From the NCBI RefSeq assembly GCF_028583725.1, contig NZ_CP110680.1:4422222-4486221 (forward strand): 64,000 nt of DNA, written 5' to 3'. Shown here piece by piece: positions 17,801-25,863 of this stretch (the first letter of the stretch is position 1; every line of letters starts with the position of its first letter). Both the position numbers and the translations under genes were made by a program. Below the pieces are notes generated by a model that was not told the DNA's origin, did not search any database, and saw nothing but the letters and a program-made list of their open reading frames with translations. This stretch comes from Cellulomonas fimi (GTDB lineage Bacteria; Actinomycetota; Actinomycetes; Actinomycetales; Cellulomonadaceae).

Positions 17801-18364
17801 CTCGTCGACAGTGCCGCCGATGATCTCGCCGAGCGGGAGGTAGTCCTCCGACGCGCGCCGCTCCGTGACGGCGTAGACCTCGGCCTGCGCGTTGTTGACG
17901 ATCTCGTCGACGTCGCCGCCGTCGGTGCCGTAGCCGAGCTGGACGATGCGGGTGCCGGCCTCGACGAGCTTGCGGAGGATCGCGCGCTCGCGCACGATCC
18001 GCGCGTAGTAGCCGGCGTTCGCGGCGGTGGGGACGGACGCGATGAGCGTGTGCAGGTAGGGCGCGCCGCCGATGCGGCCGATGTCGCCGCGCTTGGTGAG
18101 CTCGTCGGAGACCGTGATGGCGTCGGCGGGCTCGCCGCGTCCGTAGAGGTCGAGGATCGCGTCGTAGATCGCCTCGTGCGCGGGGCGGTAGAAGTCGGTG
18201 CCCTTGATCTGCTCGATGACGTCGGCGATGGCGTCCTTCGAGATCATCATGCCGCCGAGGACGGAGCGCTCGGCGTCGAGGTCCTGCGGCGGCGTGCGGT
18301 CGAAGCCGCCGTTGCCGCGACCGGAGTCCGCGGGCGCGCCGTACTCGAGCTCCTCGATCGTCAC
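14873..18364 (-). CDS. dnaB: Replicative DNA helicase DnaB with two inteins
   Basis: An 1163-residue precursor; the mature helicase would be 458 residues. The N-terminal domain (30-170) is followed by the RecA-like domain starting at GVPTGFSDLDRLTNG. The Walker A motif is split: ARPAIGK232 on one side of intein 1 and S511-T-L-G after it. Walker B VIIDYLQLM is at 611-619 and the RESG motif at 674-677. Intein 2 interrupts between G677 and S1105, and the C-terminal extein continues IEQDADMVILLHRED. Both insertion points are conserved ATPase motifs, as usual for inteins. GTG start at 18364. It unwinds DNA at the replication fork. The upstream region carries DnaA-box-like sequences. Confidence 0.97.
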   Translation of the reverse strand: MTIEELEYGAPADSGRGNGGFDRTPPQDLDAERSVLGGMMISKDAIADVIEQIKGTDFYRPAHEAIYDAILDLYGRGEPADAITVSDELTKRGDIGRIGGAPYLHTLIASVPTAANAGYYARIVRERAILRKLVEAGTRIVQLGYGTDGGDVDEIVNNAQAEVYAVTERRASEDYLPLGEIIGGTVDEIEAAGHRGEGMIGVPTGFSDLDRLTNGLHPGQMIVVAARPAIGKALALDTPLPTPTGWTTMGEVAVGDWLIAADGTPTQVVAATPAMTGRPCYRVTFDDGTTIVADAQHEWETRTDGTTGIQTTEAIHRALDSEVAAVVRVEHARPLVLPDADLPADPYVVGVTAAVGTAEVDDEVAMRVAGRGGRGGDTDADRIPTSYLRAAERQRRDLLAGVLDAIGAVESDGTIRVDGHEALLRDVAELVHSLGYQVDAGPDGLRFAADDDVFLHADKHLDHKAARQVVRRSRRVVSVEPIESVPVRCVQIDHDSHLYLASRSMIPTHNSTLGIDIVRSASIKHGMTSVVFSLEMSRNEITMRLLSAEARVHLQKMRTGQMGEDDWAKVAATMGKISEAPLFIDDSPNMSLMEIRAKSRRLKQRHDLKLVIIDYLQLMTSGKRVESRQQEVSEFSRALKLLAKELEVPVIAISQLNRGPEQRTDKKPQMSDLRESGCLTEDTRILRADTGAETTLGELYALGATDVPVWALDERLQYVRRHMTHVFPTGVKPVYRLRLASGKEVTATANHPFLTYEGWTPLGELEVGSRLGVPRHVPGPEQRAAWDDRKVVMLAHLLGDGSFVKRQPVRYASIDEANLSAVSDAATAFGITPIRDEYATARVTTLRLPAPYRLARGKRNPIAEWLDDFGLFGARSHEKFVPTDVFHLPKEQIALFLRHIWATDGSVTVNANGQGGRIYYASTSRRLVDDLSRLLLRFGISTRVRRATPKAGYRDGYTLDVSGVDDQRRFLQEIGVHGARGLQAERLLEIVRAKTGNPNVDTVPRQVWDDVRELLVENGMTHRELAAAMGTQFCGSTMWKHAPSRQRLGRIAEVLGSEDLEIMAVNDLLWDEVVAIEPMGEQPVFDATVLGTHNFVANGIAVHNSIEQDADMVILLHREDAYEKESPRAGEADLIVAKHRNGPTDTITVAFQGHYSRFVDMQA
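15053..16333 (-). other. DnaB intein 2, class 1 type with intact LAGLIDADG endonuclease
   Basis: Residues 678-1104 (427 aa) start with Cys678 and end VHN1104 before Ser1105. Block B has TATANHPF (746-753). Two dodecapeptide-like endonuclease motifs are well kept: LAHLLGDGS (794-802) and HIWATDGS (899-906). It should be a self-splicing, possibly mobile element. Confidence 0.85.
16835..17668 (-). other. DnaB intein 1, class 3 type with decayed homing endonuclease
   Basis: Residues 233-510 of the precursor (278 aa) are inserted inside Walker A right after GK232. It begins with Ala, not Cys or Ser, and ends in T508-H-N510 followed by Ser. The class 3 triad is visible: Trp299 (AQHEW), Cys489 (VRCVQID) and Thr508. 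This type of intein splices through the internal Cys. A LAGLIDADG-like segment remains (LLAGVLDAIG), but the catalytic acidic residue is Ile, and the other motif has lost its GDG. The endonuclease is therefore probably dead. Confidence 0.85.
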
Positions 18365-18507
18365 TGGCCGCCCATCCCCGTCATCCGTTACCGTCGAACA
18401 TCTGTTCTAGCAGGGGCCACCGACAACCCCGTCCGCGCACACCGCACTCGCGTCCGGTCCTGCCTCGCCCGCGAGGTTAGGACGCTCCGGCCGGGGTTCC
18501 AAACGGG

Positions 18508-18590
18508 CCTGTGGACAACGTTGTGAGGTCCGCTGTGGACGGCGCCGGAGCGCTTGTGCACAGTCCGTGGACAGTCCTGTGGATACGGTG
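18508..18590. promoter_or_regulatory. Cluster of DnaA-box-like sequences upstream of dnaB
   Basis: A perfect actinobacterial box, TGTGGACAA, lies at 18510-18518. Near matches are TGTGGACGG at 18534-18542, TTGTGCACA at 18554-18562 and TGTGGATAC at 18578-18586. They sit between the divergent dnaB and MATE genes. They could let DnaA regulate dnaB. Confidence 0.5.
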
Positions 18591-18640
18591 GACGAAAGAC
18601 TCCGTACGAACCCCTGACCGGCCCGGACGCTGTGCACGGC

Positions 18641-20002
18641 ATGTGGATGCGAGAAAGGTTGGACGAGATTTCATCTGACGGACACCGCACGTCCGCCGTC
18701 GACCGGCAGATTCTGTCCCTTGCCGTCCCGGCGCTCGGTGCACTCGTCGCGGAGCCGCTCTTCGTCCTCGTCGACTCCGCGGTCGTCGGCCACCTGGGGA
18801 CGGCGTCGCTCGCCGGTCTCGCGCTCGCGTCGACCGTGCTCGTCACCGTCGTCGGCCTGTGCGTCTTCCTCGCGTACGCCACGACGGCGGCCGTCGCACG
18901 ACGACTCGGTGCGGGCGACCGCGGTGGTGCGCTGCAGGTCGGCGTCGACGGCATGTGGCTCGCGCTCGGGCTCGGCGTCGCGCTCGGGGCCCTCACGTGG
19001 CTGACGGCGCCGTGGCTGATCGGCGCGCTGGGCGCGACGGGCGAGACCGCGCGCGAGGCGGTCGTCTACCTGCGGGCGTCGTCGCCGGGGCTGCCCGGGA
19101 TGCTGCTGGTCCTGGCGTCGACCGGTGCCCTGCGCGGGCTCCAGGACACGCGGACACCGCTCGTCGTCGCCACCGCGGGCGCGATCGTCAACGGCGTCCT
19201 CAACGTCGTCCTCGTCTACGGCGCCCACCTCGGCATCGCCGGTTCCGGGCTCGGCACCGCGCTCACGCAGCTCGCCATGGGTGCGGTGCTGGGCGGCGTG
19301 GTCGTCCGCGGGGCGCGGGCCGCGGGAACCCGCCTCACCCCGCACGCCGCCGGTCTGTGGGCGAACGCCCGCGCGGGAGCCCCGCTGCTCGTCCGGACCC
19401 TCACCCTCCGCGCCGCGATCCTGCTCACGGTCTGGGTCGCGACGGCCCTCGGCGCGACGGCGCTGGCCGCGCACCAGGTCGTCAACGCCGTCTGGGGTCT
19501 CGCCGCGTTCGCCCTCGACGCCCTGGCGATCGCCGCGCAGGCCCTCGTCGGGCACGCGCTCGGCGCCGCCGACGTCCCGCGCACCCGTGCGCTGCTGCGT
19601 CGCACGCTCCAGTGGGGTGTCGGTGCGGGCGCGGTGCTCGGCCTGGTGCTGGGTGGTGCGTCGTGGCTGTACGTCCGGGCGTTCACGACCGACCCCGACG
19701 TGCAGCGGGCCGCCGTCGTCGCGCTCGTCGTCGCGGCCGTCACGATGCCGATGGCCGGGTGGGTGTTCGTGCTCGACGGCGTGCTCATCGGCGCGGGCGA
19801 CGGCCGGTTCCTCGCCTGGGCGGGCGTCGTCACGCTCGTCGCGTACGTGCCGTTCGCGCTGGCCGTGCGTGTCTACGCGCCCGACGGGCTCGTCGGCCTC
19901 GCCTGGCTGTGGGCGGCCTTCGCGGGCGTGTTCATGCTGGCCAGGGCGCTCACCACCGGCTGGCGGGCGCGCGGCACCGCGTGGATGGTGACGGGCGCCT
20001 AG
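18641..20002 (+). CDS. MATE-family efflux transporter (DinF-like)
   Basis: About 453 residues with some twelve hydrophobic segments; the first begins ILSLAVPALGALVAEPLF and is followed by VDSAVVGHLG, a standard MATE opening. The internal repeat is visible: a second half starts near the conserved ALLVRTLTLRAAILLT segment. MATE proteins export drugs or metabolites in exchange for Na+ or H+. The start is uncertain. The frame is open from 18554, ATG 18641 or 18647 fits the family N-terminus, and neither has a strong ribosome site. It is divergent from dnaB and convergent with the AraC gene. Confidence 0.9.
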   Translation: MWMRERLDEISSDGHRTSAVDRQILSLAVPALGALVAEPLFVLVDSAVVGHLGTASLAGLALASTVLVTVVGLCVFLAYATTAAVARRLGAGDRGGALQVGVDGMWLALGLGVALGALTWLTAPWLIGALGATGETAREAVVYLRASSPGLPGMLLVLASTGALRGLQDTRTPLVVATAGAIVNGVLNVVLVYGAHLGIAGSGLGTALTQLAMGAVLGGVVVRGARAAGTRLTPHAAGLWANARAGAPLLVRTLTLRAAILLTVWVATALGATALAAHQVVNAVWGLAAFALDALAIAAQALVGHALGAADVPRTRALLRRTLQWGVGAGAVLGLVLGGASWLYVRAFTTDPDVQRAAVVALVVAAVTMPMAGWVFVLDGVLIGAGDGRFLAWAGVVTLVAYVPFALAVRVYAPDGLVGLAWLWAAFAGVFMLARALTTGWRARGTAWMVTGA

Positions 20003-20042
20003 CCGAAGGGGCCCGTCTGCGACGCGCGTCGGCGTGCGACCC

Positions 20043-20981
20043 TCACGCGTCCGCGGACCCCGACGGCGTGGCGTAGCGCGCCGCGAACGCGCCCGGCGTC
20101 ATCCCCGTGACGCGCCGGAAGTCGCGCGACAGGTGCGGCTCGTCGGCGTACCCGAGGCGGGCGGCGACGTCGGCGACGGTCGTGCCCCCCGCGCGCAGCA
20201 GCCCGGCGGCCTCGTGCAGCCGACGACGCTGCACCAGCCACTTCGGCGACAGCCCGAGCCTGCGTCGCGTCAGTCGCTGCAACGACCGCTCCGTCATGCC
20301 GAACCGCTCGCACAGCTGGGCGACGCGCAGCAGCTCGGGGTCGTGCTCGACGGCGTCGACGATCGCGTTCACCTGACGGCCCTCGTCGTCCACCGGCAGC
20401 CACCGCCGCAGGAGCTCGCCGACCAGGTCGGTCGCCGCGTGCTGCCGGGACTCGTCGGTCGGGTCCGGTCCCATCTCCGCGCGCACGTCCGCGACCAGCC
20501 GTCCGACGTCCGCCGCCGGCGTGGTCCCCGCGAGCGCCGCCGCGACGTCGGCGTGCCGACCCGTCCACGCCGCGACCGACCCGCCCGTGAGGAGCGCCCC
20601 CGCCGCGGGCTGGAGCAGCACGCCGACCGCCCAGCCGCGGCCGGTGAGCGTCGTCGTCGACAGGCCCGGCGCGACGCCGTAGAACCGCGCGTAGGAGTCG
20701 GCGACGACGACGAGGCAGACGGGGTACTGCAACACCTGCTGCGCGGCCGACCCGTTGCCCGGCACGTCCCACGTCGGCACCCAGTACCGGCGGACGAGGT
20801 CCGTGAGGTCGGCCTCGGGCGCCCACCGGCCGATGCGGAACGACCGGTCGGCGGGGTCGACGAGGTGCGCGCGCTCGACCTCGTCGACCGCCGCACCGGA
20901 CCCGCCCCGCGCGTGCGCGGCCCCGCGAGCCGCCGGCGTCGTGCGTCCGGCCGCTGCGTGGTCGCCCGTGTCGGGTTTCAT
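20043..20981 (-). CDS. AraC-family transcriptional regulator
   Basis: About 312 residues from ATG 20981; an ATG further upstream (21029) would overlap the divergent gene. Residues about 40-190 form an N-terminal sensing domain with no recognised ligand. The C-terminal 100 residues hold two HTH motifs: LLRVAQLCERFGMTERSLQR, then TTVADVAARLGYADEPHLSR followed by DFRRVTGMTPGAF, the AraC signature. The divergent neighbour encodes a DinB/TIGR03086-like protein, and only 37 bases separate the starts, so it probably controls that gene. Confidence 0.9.
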   Translation of the reverse strand: MKPDTGDHAAAGRTTPAARGAAHARGGSGAAVDEVERAHLVDPADRSFRIGRWAPEADLTDLVRRYWVPTWDVPGNGSAAQQVLQYPVCLVVVADSYARFYGVAPGLSTTTLTGRGWAVGVLLQPAAGALLTGGSVAAWTGRHADVAAALAGTTPAADVGRLVADVRAEMGPDPTDESRQHAATDLVGELLRRWLPVDDEGRQVNAIVDAVEHDPELLRVAQLCERFGMTERSLQRLTRRRLGLSPKWLVQRRRLHEAAGLLRAGGTTVADVAARLGYADEPHLSRDFRRVTGMTPGAFAARYATPSGSADA

Positions 20982-21018
20982 CAAGCCGCCCTCCGTCCCG
21001 CCGCCTAGCGTCGCAGTC

Positions 21019-21582
21019 ATGACCGACAACCCGACCCTGCAGACCTACGCCCGCCACGCCGACGGCATGCAGGCGACGCTCGACGCGATCGCCGCGCCGT
21101 CCTGGGACTCCCCTTCGGCCTGCGCGGGCTGGACGGGGCGCGACGTCGTCGCCCACCTCGTCGACAGCCAGCGTGACTTCCTCACGACGCACGGTGCCGC
21201 GCTCGGCCCGCGCCCCGACCTCGCCGATCCCGCCGCGGCCTGGCGCGCGCACACCGCCGAGGTCCGGGGGCTGCTCGCCGAGCCCGGCTTCGTCGAGCGC
21301 GAGTACGAGAGCTTCGGGTCGACGACGACCGTCGGGGCGACGCTCGACATGTTCTACGGCTTCGACATGATCGCCCACCGCTGGGACGTCACCGCCGCCG
21401 ACGGTCGCGCGTACACGTTCGACGACGCCGACCTCGACGTCATCGAGGGGATGGTCGCGGCGATGGGCGACACCCTCTACACGAGCGGCGTCTGCGCGCC
21501 GGCCCTCGACGTCGCCCCCGACGCCGACCGCCAGACGCGGGCCCTCGCCGCCCTCGGCCGACCGGCGACGGTCGGCGTCTGA
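21019..21582 (+). CDS. TIGR03086/DinB-like (maleylpyruvate isomerase N-terminal type) protein
   Basis: A 187-residue four-helix-bundle protein. It shows the pattern of the mycothiol-dependent enzyme family: SACAGWTGRDVVAHLVDSQ with His as a potential metal ligand, then MFYGFDMIAHRWDV, with D and H again in place. Members bind a divalent metal and often use mycothiol; the substrate cannot be told from sequence. The C-terminal ALAALGR is typical. It starts 37 bases from the divergent AraC gene. Confidence 0.8.
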   Translation: MTDNPTLQTYARHADGMQATLDAIAAPSWDSPSACAGWTGRDVVAHLVDSQRDFLTTHGAALGPRPDLADPAAAWRAHTAEVRGLLAEPGFVEREYESFGSTTTVGATLDMFYGFDMIAHRWDVTAADGRAYTFDDADLDVIEGMVAAMGDTLYTSGVCAPALDVAPDADRQTRALAALGRPATVGV

Positions 21583-21603
21583 CGCGCTCACCCGGAGCGC
21601 CTG

Positions 21604-21618
21604 TCCGCTGAGGGCAGA
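21604..21618 (+). promoter_or_regulatory. Putative ClgR/PopR-like operator upstream of the regulator gene
   Basis: TCCGCTGAGGGCAGA, 73 bases before the start of the XRE gene. It matches 13 of 15 bases of the element in front of the clpP pair (TCTGCTCAGGGCAGA, minus strand). It resembles the TCTGCC/GGCAGA half-sites known for PopR in Streptomyces. Confidence 0.5.
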
Positions 21619-21690
21619 CACGACACCGGGCCCGACGACGGCGACGCGGGTCTAGCGTGGCGGGCAGGCGCGACGACGACGGGAGCACCC

Positions 21691-22170
21691 ATGACGCACG
21701 AGCTGACGGCCCGGCCGCACCGGGTCGCGCACCCCTCCGACGCCGCCGGCCCGGCGGGCCACCGGGTCGGGGACCGCGTCGAGCCGCTGCTCCGCCGGCT
21801 CGTCGGCGCGATCCTCCGCGAGCGCCGCGAGGACCAGGGCCGCACGCTGCGCGACGTCGCCGTCGACGCCCGGGTGTCGGTCGCGTACCTCTCGGAGATC
21901 GAGCGTGGCCGCAAGGAGGCGTCGTCCGAGGTGCTCGTCGCCGTGTGCCGGGCGCTCGGGATGCGGCTCGTCGACCTGGTCGGCGCCGCGCACTCGGAGC
22001 TCGCGCGCGCCGAGGGTCGCGTCGTCGTCGACCTGGCCGACCCGCGCCGCGCGCCGCGCGACCCCGCGGCGGCGGACCCGACGCGGGCCGTCGTCGTCGA
22101 CCTCCACGCCCGTGTGCCGGGCCCGGACCGCGTCGTCACGACGACGGACGCGGTCCTGCTCGCCGCCTGA
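21691..22170 (+). CDS. XRE-family regulator, ClgR/PopR-like
   Basis: A 159-residue protein. A helix-turn-helix occupies about residues 35-100: LRERREDQGRTLRDVAVDAR, then VSVAYLSEIERGRKEASSE, which matches the ClgR/PopR signature almost word for word. The C-terminal 50 residues lack the Ala-Ala-type motif of classical ClgR except for the very end, LLAA, which could be a ClpP degradation tag, as in PopR. It faces a two-gene clpP operon and shares an operator-like motif with it. By analogy it regulates these clpP genes and itself. Confidence 0.8.
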   Translation: MTHELTARPHRVAHPSDAAGPAGHRVGDRVEPLLRRLVGAILRERREDQGRTLRDVAVDARVSVAYLSEIERGRKEASSEVLVAVCRALGMRLVDLVGAAHSELARAEGRVVVDLADPRRAPRDPAAADPTRAVVVDLHARVPGPDRVVTTTDAVLLAA

Positions 22171-22421
22171 GCCGCGGAGCCCGCTCTCGGCCCCCGGGGG
22201 CCGTCGGGCACGGGTGCCGCCCGGCGTGCCGTCAGGACGGCCCCGACGCGACAGCGCCGGGCATGCGGTCGGACACGCGCCGAGCGCCCGGCGTGCGGTC
22301 GGGCACGTGCCGAGCGCCCGGCATGCGGTCGGACACGTGCCGAGCGCCCGCCGTGCAGTCGGGCACGCGCCCGGCGCCCGGCGTGCGGTCGGGCACGCGA
22401 CCGGCCCGACCGCACGCGACG
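22171..22421. repeat. Convergent intergenic region with a 30-bp tandem repeat
   Basis: Between the 3' ends of the XRE gene and the clpP operon. From 22261 to about 22404 a 30-bp unit recurs exactly in register at 22261, 22291, 22321, 22351 and, partly, 22381. Each unit contains GCRTGCGGTCGGRCACGYG and CGAGCGCCCG. No gene is seen. Confidence 0.8.
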
Positions 22422-23042
22422 TCACGCCGCGGGCAGCGCGGTCGGCACGTCCTTGAGCGTCGCGACGACGCGGTCGGCGAGCCCGTACTCGACGGCCTGC
22501 TCGGCGGTGAGGATGAGGTCGCGGTCGGTGTCGCGCCGCAGCCGCTCGACGCTCTGCCCGGTGTGCCGGGACAGGATCTGCTCGACCTGCCCGCGCAGCC
22601 GCTGGATCTCGGCGGCCTGGATCTCCAGGTCGGCGGCGGTCCCCTCGGCTCCACCGGACGGCTGGTGCAGCAGCACGCGCGCGTGCTCCAGGACGTGCCG
22701 CTGCCCCGGTGTGCCCGCGGCGAGCAGCACGGCGGCGGCGGACGCGGCCTGACCGAGGCAGAACGTCGCGACGGGGGGCCGGACGTACTGCATCGTGTCG
22801 TACACCGCGAGCAGGGCCGTGAGTGAGCCGCCCGGGGAGTTCACGTAGACGTGGATGGGCAGCTCGGCGCTCTCCGACTGCAGGTGCAGCAGCTGCGCGA
22901 TGACGACGTTCGCGACGCCGTCGTCGATCTCGGTGCCGAGGAAGACGATCCGGTCGGAGAGCAGCCGCGAGAACACGTCGGACGTCCGCTCGCCCGTCGG
23001 CCGCTGCTCGACGACGTACGGGATCGTGTACTGGCCGGCCAT
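22422..23042 (-). CDS. clpP: ATP-dependent Clp protease proteolytic subunit (second of pair)
   Basis: 206 residues. The ClpP fold is clear: [20 protein letters not shown], nucleophile Ser in [11 protein letters not shown], His in LLHQPSGG, and Asp in [19 protein letters not shown]. The catalytic triad is complete. Its ATG overlaps the stop of the upstream clpP by one base (TGATG), so the two should form a mixed heptamer pair like ClpP3/ClpP4 of Streptomyces. A ClgR/PopR-like gene is adjacent. The ATPase partner is not in the window. Confidence 0.95.
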   Translation of the reverse strand: MAGQYTIPYVVEQRPTGERTSDVFSRLLSDRIVFLGTEIDDGVANVVIAQLLHLQSESAELPIHVYVNSPGGSLTALLAVYDTMQYVRPPVATFCLGQAASAAAVLLAAGTPGQRHVLEHARVLLHQPSGGAEGTAADLEIQAAEIQRLRGQVEQILSRHTGQSVERLRRDTDRDLILTAEQAVEYGLADRVVATLKDVPTALPAA

Positions 23043-23665
23043 CAGAGCCCCGCCTTCCGCAGGGCGCCGTCGGGGCGGACGTCGTCGAGGTGCTCGACGA
23101 CCTTGTCGACGAACCCGTACTCGAGCGCCTCCGCGGCGGTGAACCAGCGGTCGCGGTCGGAGTCGCGCTCGATGGTCTCGACGCCCTGCCCGGTGTGCTC
23201 GGCGATGAGGCCCTGCATCGTGCGCTTCACGTGCGCCATGTTCTGCGCCTGGATCGCGATGTCGACGGCCGTCCCACCGATCCCGCCCGACGGCTGGTGC
23301 ATGAGCACGCGCGCGTGCCGCAGCGCGAACCGCTTGCCGGGCGTCCCCGCGCTGAGCAGGAACTGCGCGGCCGACGCGGCGAGCCCCATCGCGAGGGTGG
23401 CCACGTCGTTCGGGATGAGCCGCATGGTGTCGTACATGGCGAGCGCCGCGCTGACGGAGCCGCCGGGCGAGTTGATGTAGAGCGCGATGTCGCGCCGCGG
23501 GTCCTCCGCGGACAGCAGCAGGAGCTGCGCGCAGACGCGGTTCGCGACGGCGTCGTCGACCTCCTGCCCCAGCACGACGATGCGCTGGTGCAGCAGCCGG
23601 GTCGCGAGGTCGTCGTCGAACGGCCGTGCGGTCGGTGGTGCGGCGGTGCGGGCGGTGACGGTCAT
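23042..23665 (-). CDS. clpP: ATP-dependent Clp protease proteolytic subunit (first of pair)
   Basis: 207 residues from ATG 23665. Motifs are [20 protein letters not shown], nucleophile Ser in [11 protein letters not shown], His in LMHQPSGG, and Asp in [19 protein letters not shown]. It is the first gene of a two-gene operon. The longer open frame upstream (to 23917) lacks homology and crosses the operator, so it is rejected. Because it is linked to a PopR-like regulator, it looks like the conditionally expressed clpP pair and not the housekeeping clpP1P2-clpX set. Confidence 0.95.
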   Translation of the reverse strand: MTVTARTAAPPTARPFDDDLATRLLHQRIVVLGQEVDDAVANRVCAQLLLLSAEDPRRDIALYINSPGGSVSAALAMYDTMRLIPNDVATLAMGLAASAAQFLLSAGTPGKRFALRHARVLMHQPSGGIGGTAVDIAIQAQNMAHVKRTMQGLIAEHTGQGVETIERDSDRDRWFTAAEALEYGFVDKVVEHLDDVRPDGALRKAGL

Positions 23666-23730
23666 CGGGGTCCTCCTCGGTTCGTCGGTCCCTCGACGTT
23701 CGCACCGCACCGGCTGCCCCGGCCGCCCGC

Positions 23731-23760
23731 TCTGCCCTGAGCAGATCCGCCCCGGGCAGA
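23731..23760 (-). promoter_or_regulatory. Putative ClgR/PopR-like operator upstream of clpP pair
   Basis: TCTGCTCAGGGCAGA (minus strand, 23731-23745) lies 66 bases before the clpP start. A further GGGCAGA half-site follows at 23754-23760 (plus). It matches the element at 21604-21618. Confidence 0.55.
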
Positions 23761-23928
23761 CACCCGCTGGCCCACCGACGACCCGTCCACGCGACGACCC
23801 GGCGCCGGCGACCGGAGACGGCGTCTCAGCGGTCACCATCACCGGGTCGGACGCGGCCGACGATCGCCGCGAGAGCGGCGCAGTGACGAGACGCGTGCCG
23901 GAGAGGTGTGCCGCCACGGCGGACGGCA

Positions 23929-23962
23929 GAGGCCCCCGGGACCGGACGGTCCCAGGGGCCTC
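23929..23962 (-). terminator. Stem-loop terminator after rplI
   Basis: A 15-position GC-rich stem (one C-A mismatch) with a 4-base loop, 18 bases past the rplI stop. Confidence 0.7.
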
Positions 23963-23980
23963 GCGTACGTCAGGCGGGTG

Positions 23981-24430
23981 TCAGCCGGCGACGACCTTGA
24001 CGGTCACCTTCGCGGCGACGTCCGCGTGCAGGCGGACGGACACCTTGTACTCGCCGGTCGCCTTGATCGGCTGGCCGATCTCGACCTTGCGCTTGTCGAT
24101 CGCCGGGGCGCCCGACGCCTTGACCGCGTCCGCGATCTCGGCGGTCGTGACGGCACCGAACAGGCGACCCGAGTCGCCCGCCTTGGCGGTGATGACGACG
24201 GCCTTCGACTCGAGCGAGTCGCGGACGGCCTTGGCGTCGTCGAGCGTCGCGATCTCACGGGCCTTGCGGGCCTTGCGGATCGCGGTGACGTCCTTCTCGG
24301 CACCCTTGGTCCACGGCGTGGCCAGGTTGCGCGGGATGAGGTAGTTGCGGGCGTACCCGTCCTTCACCTCGACGACGTCGCCGGGGGCACCGAGACCGGT
24401 GACCTCGTGGGTCAGGATGATCTTCGCCAT
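23981..24430 (-). CDS. rplI: 50S ribosomal protein L9
   Basis: 149 residues, the normal family length. The L9 signature is present: N-terminal [35 protein letters not shown], and the C-terminal domain with [12 protein letters not shown]. Strong AAGGAG ribosome site. It is last in rpsF-ssb-rpsR-rplI, 15 bases after rpsR, and ends in a stem-loop. Confidence 0.98.
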   Translation of the reverse strand: MAKIILTHEVTGLGAPGDVVEVKDGYARNYLIPRNLATPWTKGAEKDVTAIRKARKAREIATLDDAKAVRDSLESKAVVITAKAGDSGRLFGAVTTAEIADAVKASGAPAIDKRKVEIGQPIKATGEYKVSVRLHADVAAKVTVKVVAG

Positions 24431-24445
24431 GTCAGGTCTCCTTTC

Positions 24446-24682
24446 TCAGCGGGCCGACGACGAGTACGGCAGCAGGGCCATCTCGCGGGCGTTCTTGACG
24501 GCACGCGCGATCGCGCGCTGCTCCTGCACGGACACGCCCGTCACGCGACGCGCGCGGATCTTCCCGCGGTCGGAGATGAACTTCCGCAGCAGGGCGGTGT
24601 CCTTGTAGTCGACCGTCTCGATCTTGGCGGCCTTGAGGGGGTTCTGCTTCTTCTTGGGCTTGCGAACAACGGCCTTGGCCAT
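24446..24682 (-). CDS. rpsR: 30S ribosomal protein S18
   Basis: 78 residues from ATG 24682, preceded by AAGGAG; the longer upstream frame has no homology. The core [20 protein letters not shown] and [16 protein letters not shown] are typical S18. It binds S6, encoded two genes upstream, on the small subunit platform. No zinc-binding Cys residues are present, so it is the zinc-independent form. Confidence 0.97.
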   Translation of the reverse strand: MAKAVVRKPKKKQNPLKAAKIETVDYKDTALLRKFISDRGKIRARRVTGVSVQEQRAIARAVKNAREMALLPYSSSAR

Positions 24683-24759
24683 CGTGGTGCTCCTTCGTTC
24701 GGAGCCCCGGGCTTTGCCGGACCCGGGGATGGGATGTCTGGGGGTTGGGGACCCGCCGG

Positions 24760-25290
24760 TCAGAACGGGGGCTCGTCGGAGTAGCCGCCGCCACCGGAAC
24801 CACCCGCGGGAGTCGCCCACGGGTCGTCCTGCTGGCCGCCGCCGCCACCGCCGCCGTAGCCACCGCCGCCACCGGAGTAGCCGCCGCCGCCGCCACCGCC
24901 ACCGCTGAAGCCGCCGCCACCCGAACGCTGGGTCCGGGTGACCTTGGCCGTGGCGTAGCGGAGCGAGGGGCCGACCTCGTCGACCTGCAGCTCGTACACG
25001 GTGCGCTTCTCGCCCTCACGGGTCTCGTAGGAGCGCTGCACGAGCCGGCCGGTGACGATGACGCGGGTGCCCTTGGTGAGCGACTCGGCGACCGACTCGG
25101 CCGCCTCCCGCCAGATCGAGCAGCGCAGGAACAGCGTGTCGCCGTCCTTCCACTCGTTGCTCTGGCGGTCGAACGTGCGCGGCGTCGACGCGACGGTGAA
25201 GTTCGCCACCGCCGCACCCGACGGGGTGAAGCGGAGCTCGGGGTCCCCCGTGAGGTTCCCGATCACCGTGATGGTGGTCTCACCAGCCAT
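24760..25290 (-). CDS. ssb: Single-stranded DNA-binding protein
   Basis: 176 residues. The OB-fold (1-115) has [37 protein letters not shown] and [18 protein letters not shown]. The linker (115-165) is almost all Gly with Tyr and Gln, and the tail ends SDEPPF, the conserved acidic tip that recruits replication and repair proteins. The classic position is between rpsF and rpsR. Confidence 0.98.
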   Translation of the reverse strand: MAGETTITVIGNLTGDPELRFTPSGAAVANFTVASTPRTFDRQSNEWKDGDTLFLRCSIWREAAESVAESLTKGTRVIVTGRLVQRSYETREGEKRTVYELQVDEVGPSLRYATAKVTRTQRSGGGGFSGGGGGGGGYSGGGGGYGGGGGGGQQDDPWATPAGGSGGGGYSDEPPF

Positions 25291-25374
25291 GCCAGCTCCT
25301 CGCTCGTTCGATCAGTCGGAAACGGTCCTGGGGACCGCACGTCGGTTCCGCACGGTACGCGCGGAGACCGACAC

Positions 25375-25668
25375 TCACGCGTCGGCGCGCAGCACCTTGG
25401 TCCGCAGGACGACCTCGTTGAGGCCGAGCTGACGGTCGAGCTCCTTGGCGGTCGCGGGCTCCGCGGTGAAGTCGACGACGGCGTAGATGCCCTCGGACTT
25501 CTTCTTGATGTCGTACGCGAGGCGACGACGGCCCCAGATGTCCACCTTGTCGACGGTGCCACCGTCGGTCTTGACGACCGACAGGTACTTGTCGAGCGAC
25601 GGGGCGACGGTGCGCTCCTCGATCTCGGGGTCGAGGATGATCATGATCTCGTACTGACGCAGGCTCAT
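25375..25668 (-). CDS. rpsF: 30S ribosomal protein S6
   Basis: 97 residues from ATG 25668, which has GAGGAGG 6 bases upstream; an in-frame GTG two codons earlier (25674) sits too close to that site. Family core: [40 protein letters not shown] and VVLRTKVLR. First gene of the ribosomal/ssb cluster. Confidence 0.97.
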   Translation of the reverse strand: MSLRQYEIMIILDPEIEERTVAPSLDKYLSVVKTDGGTVDKVDIWGRRRLAYDIKKKSEGIYAVVDFTAEPATAKELDRQLGLNEVVLRTKVLRADA

Positions 25669-25863
25669 ACCCACCTCCTCTGGTCTCGGCGGTCACGGTC
25701 GTTCCGTGACAGGAGGGTTCTGTGCGTCGCTGCGCGTGCTCGTCGGGCCGATCGGCGGCCGCCGGGCACAGGCACAGCAAGGGCCAAGCCTACCGGCCCG
25801 CCGCCACCCGCCGAAATCGCGGGTCGACGACGGGCCGGCAGGCCCGGACGTGCGGGGGCGGCG

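Noticed and set aside
15242..18526. A 1094-codon open frame on the plus strand
   Set aside because: It lies entirely opposite dnaB, and its Arg/Val/Asp-rich translation has no domain; it is a high-GC antisense artefact.
22261..22404. CRISPR-like array
   Set aside because: Units are directly adjacent with no unique spacers and no cas genes are near.
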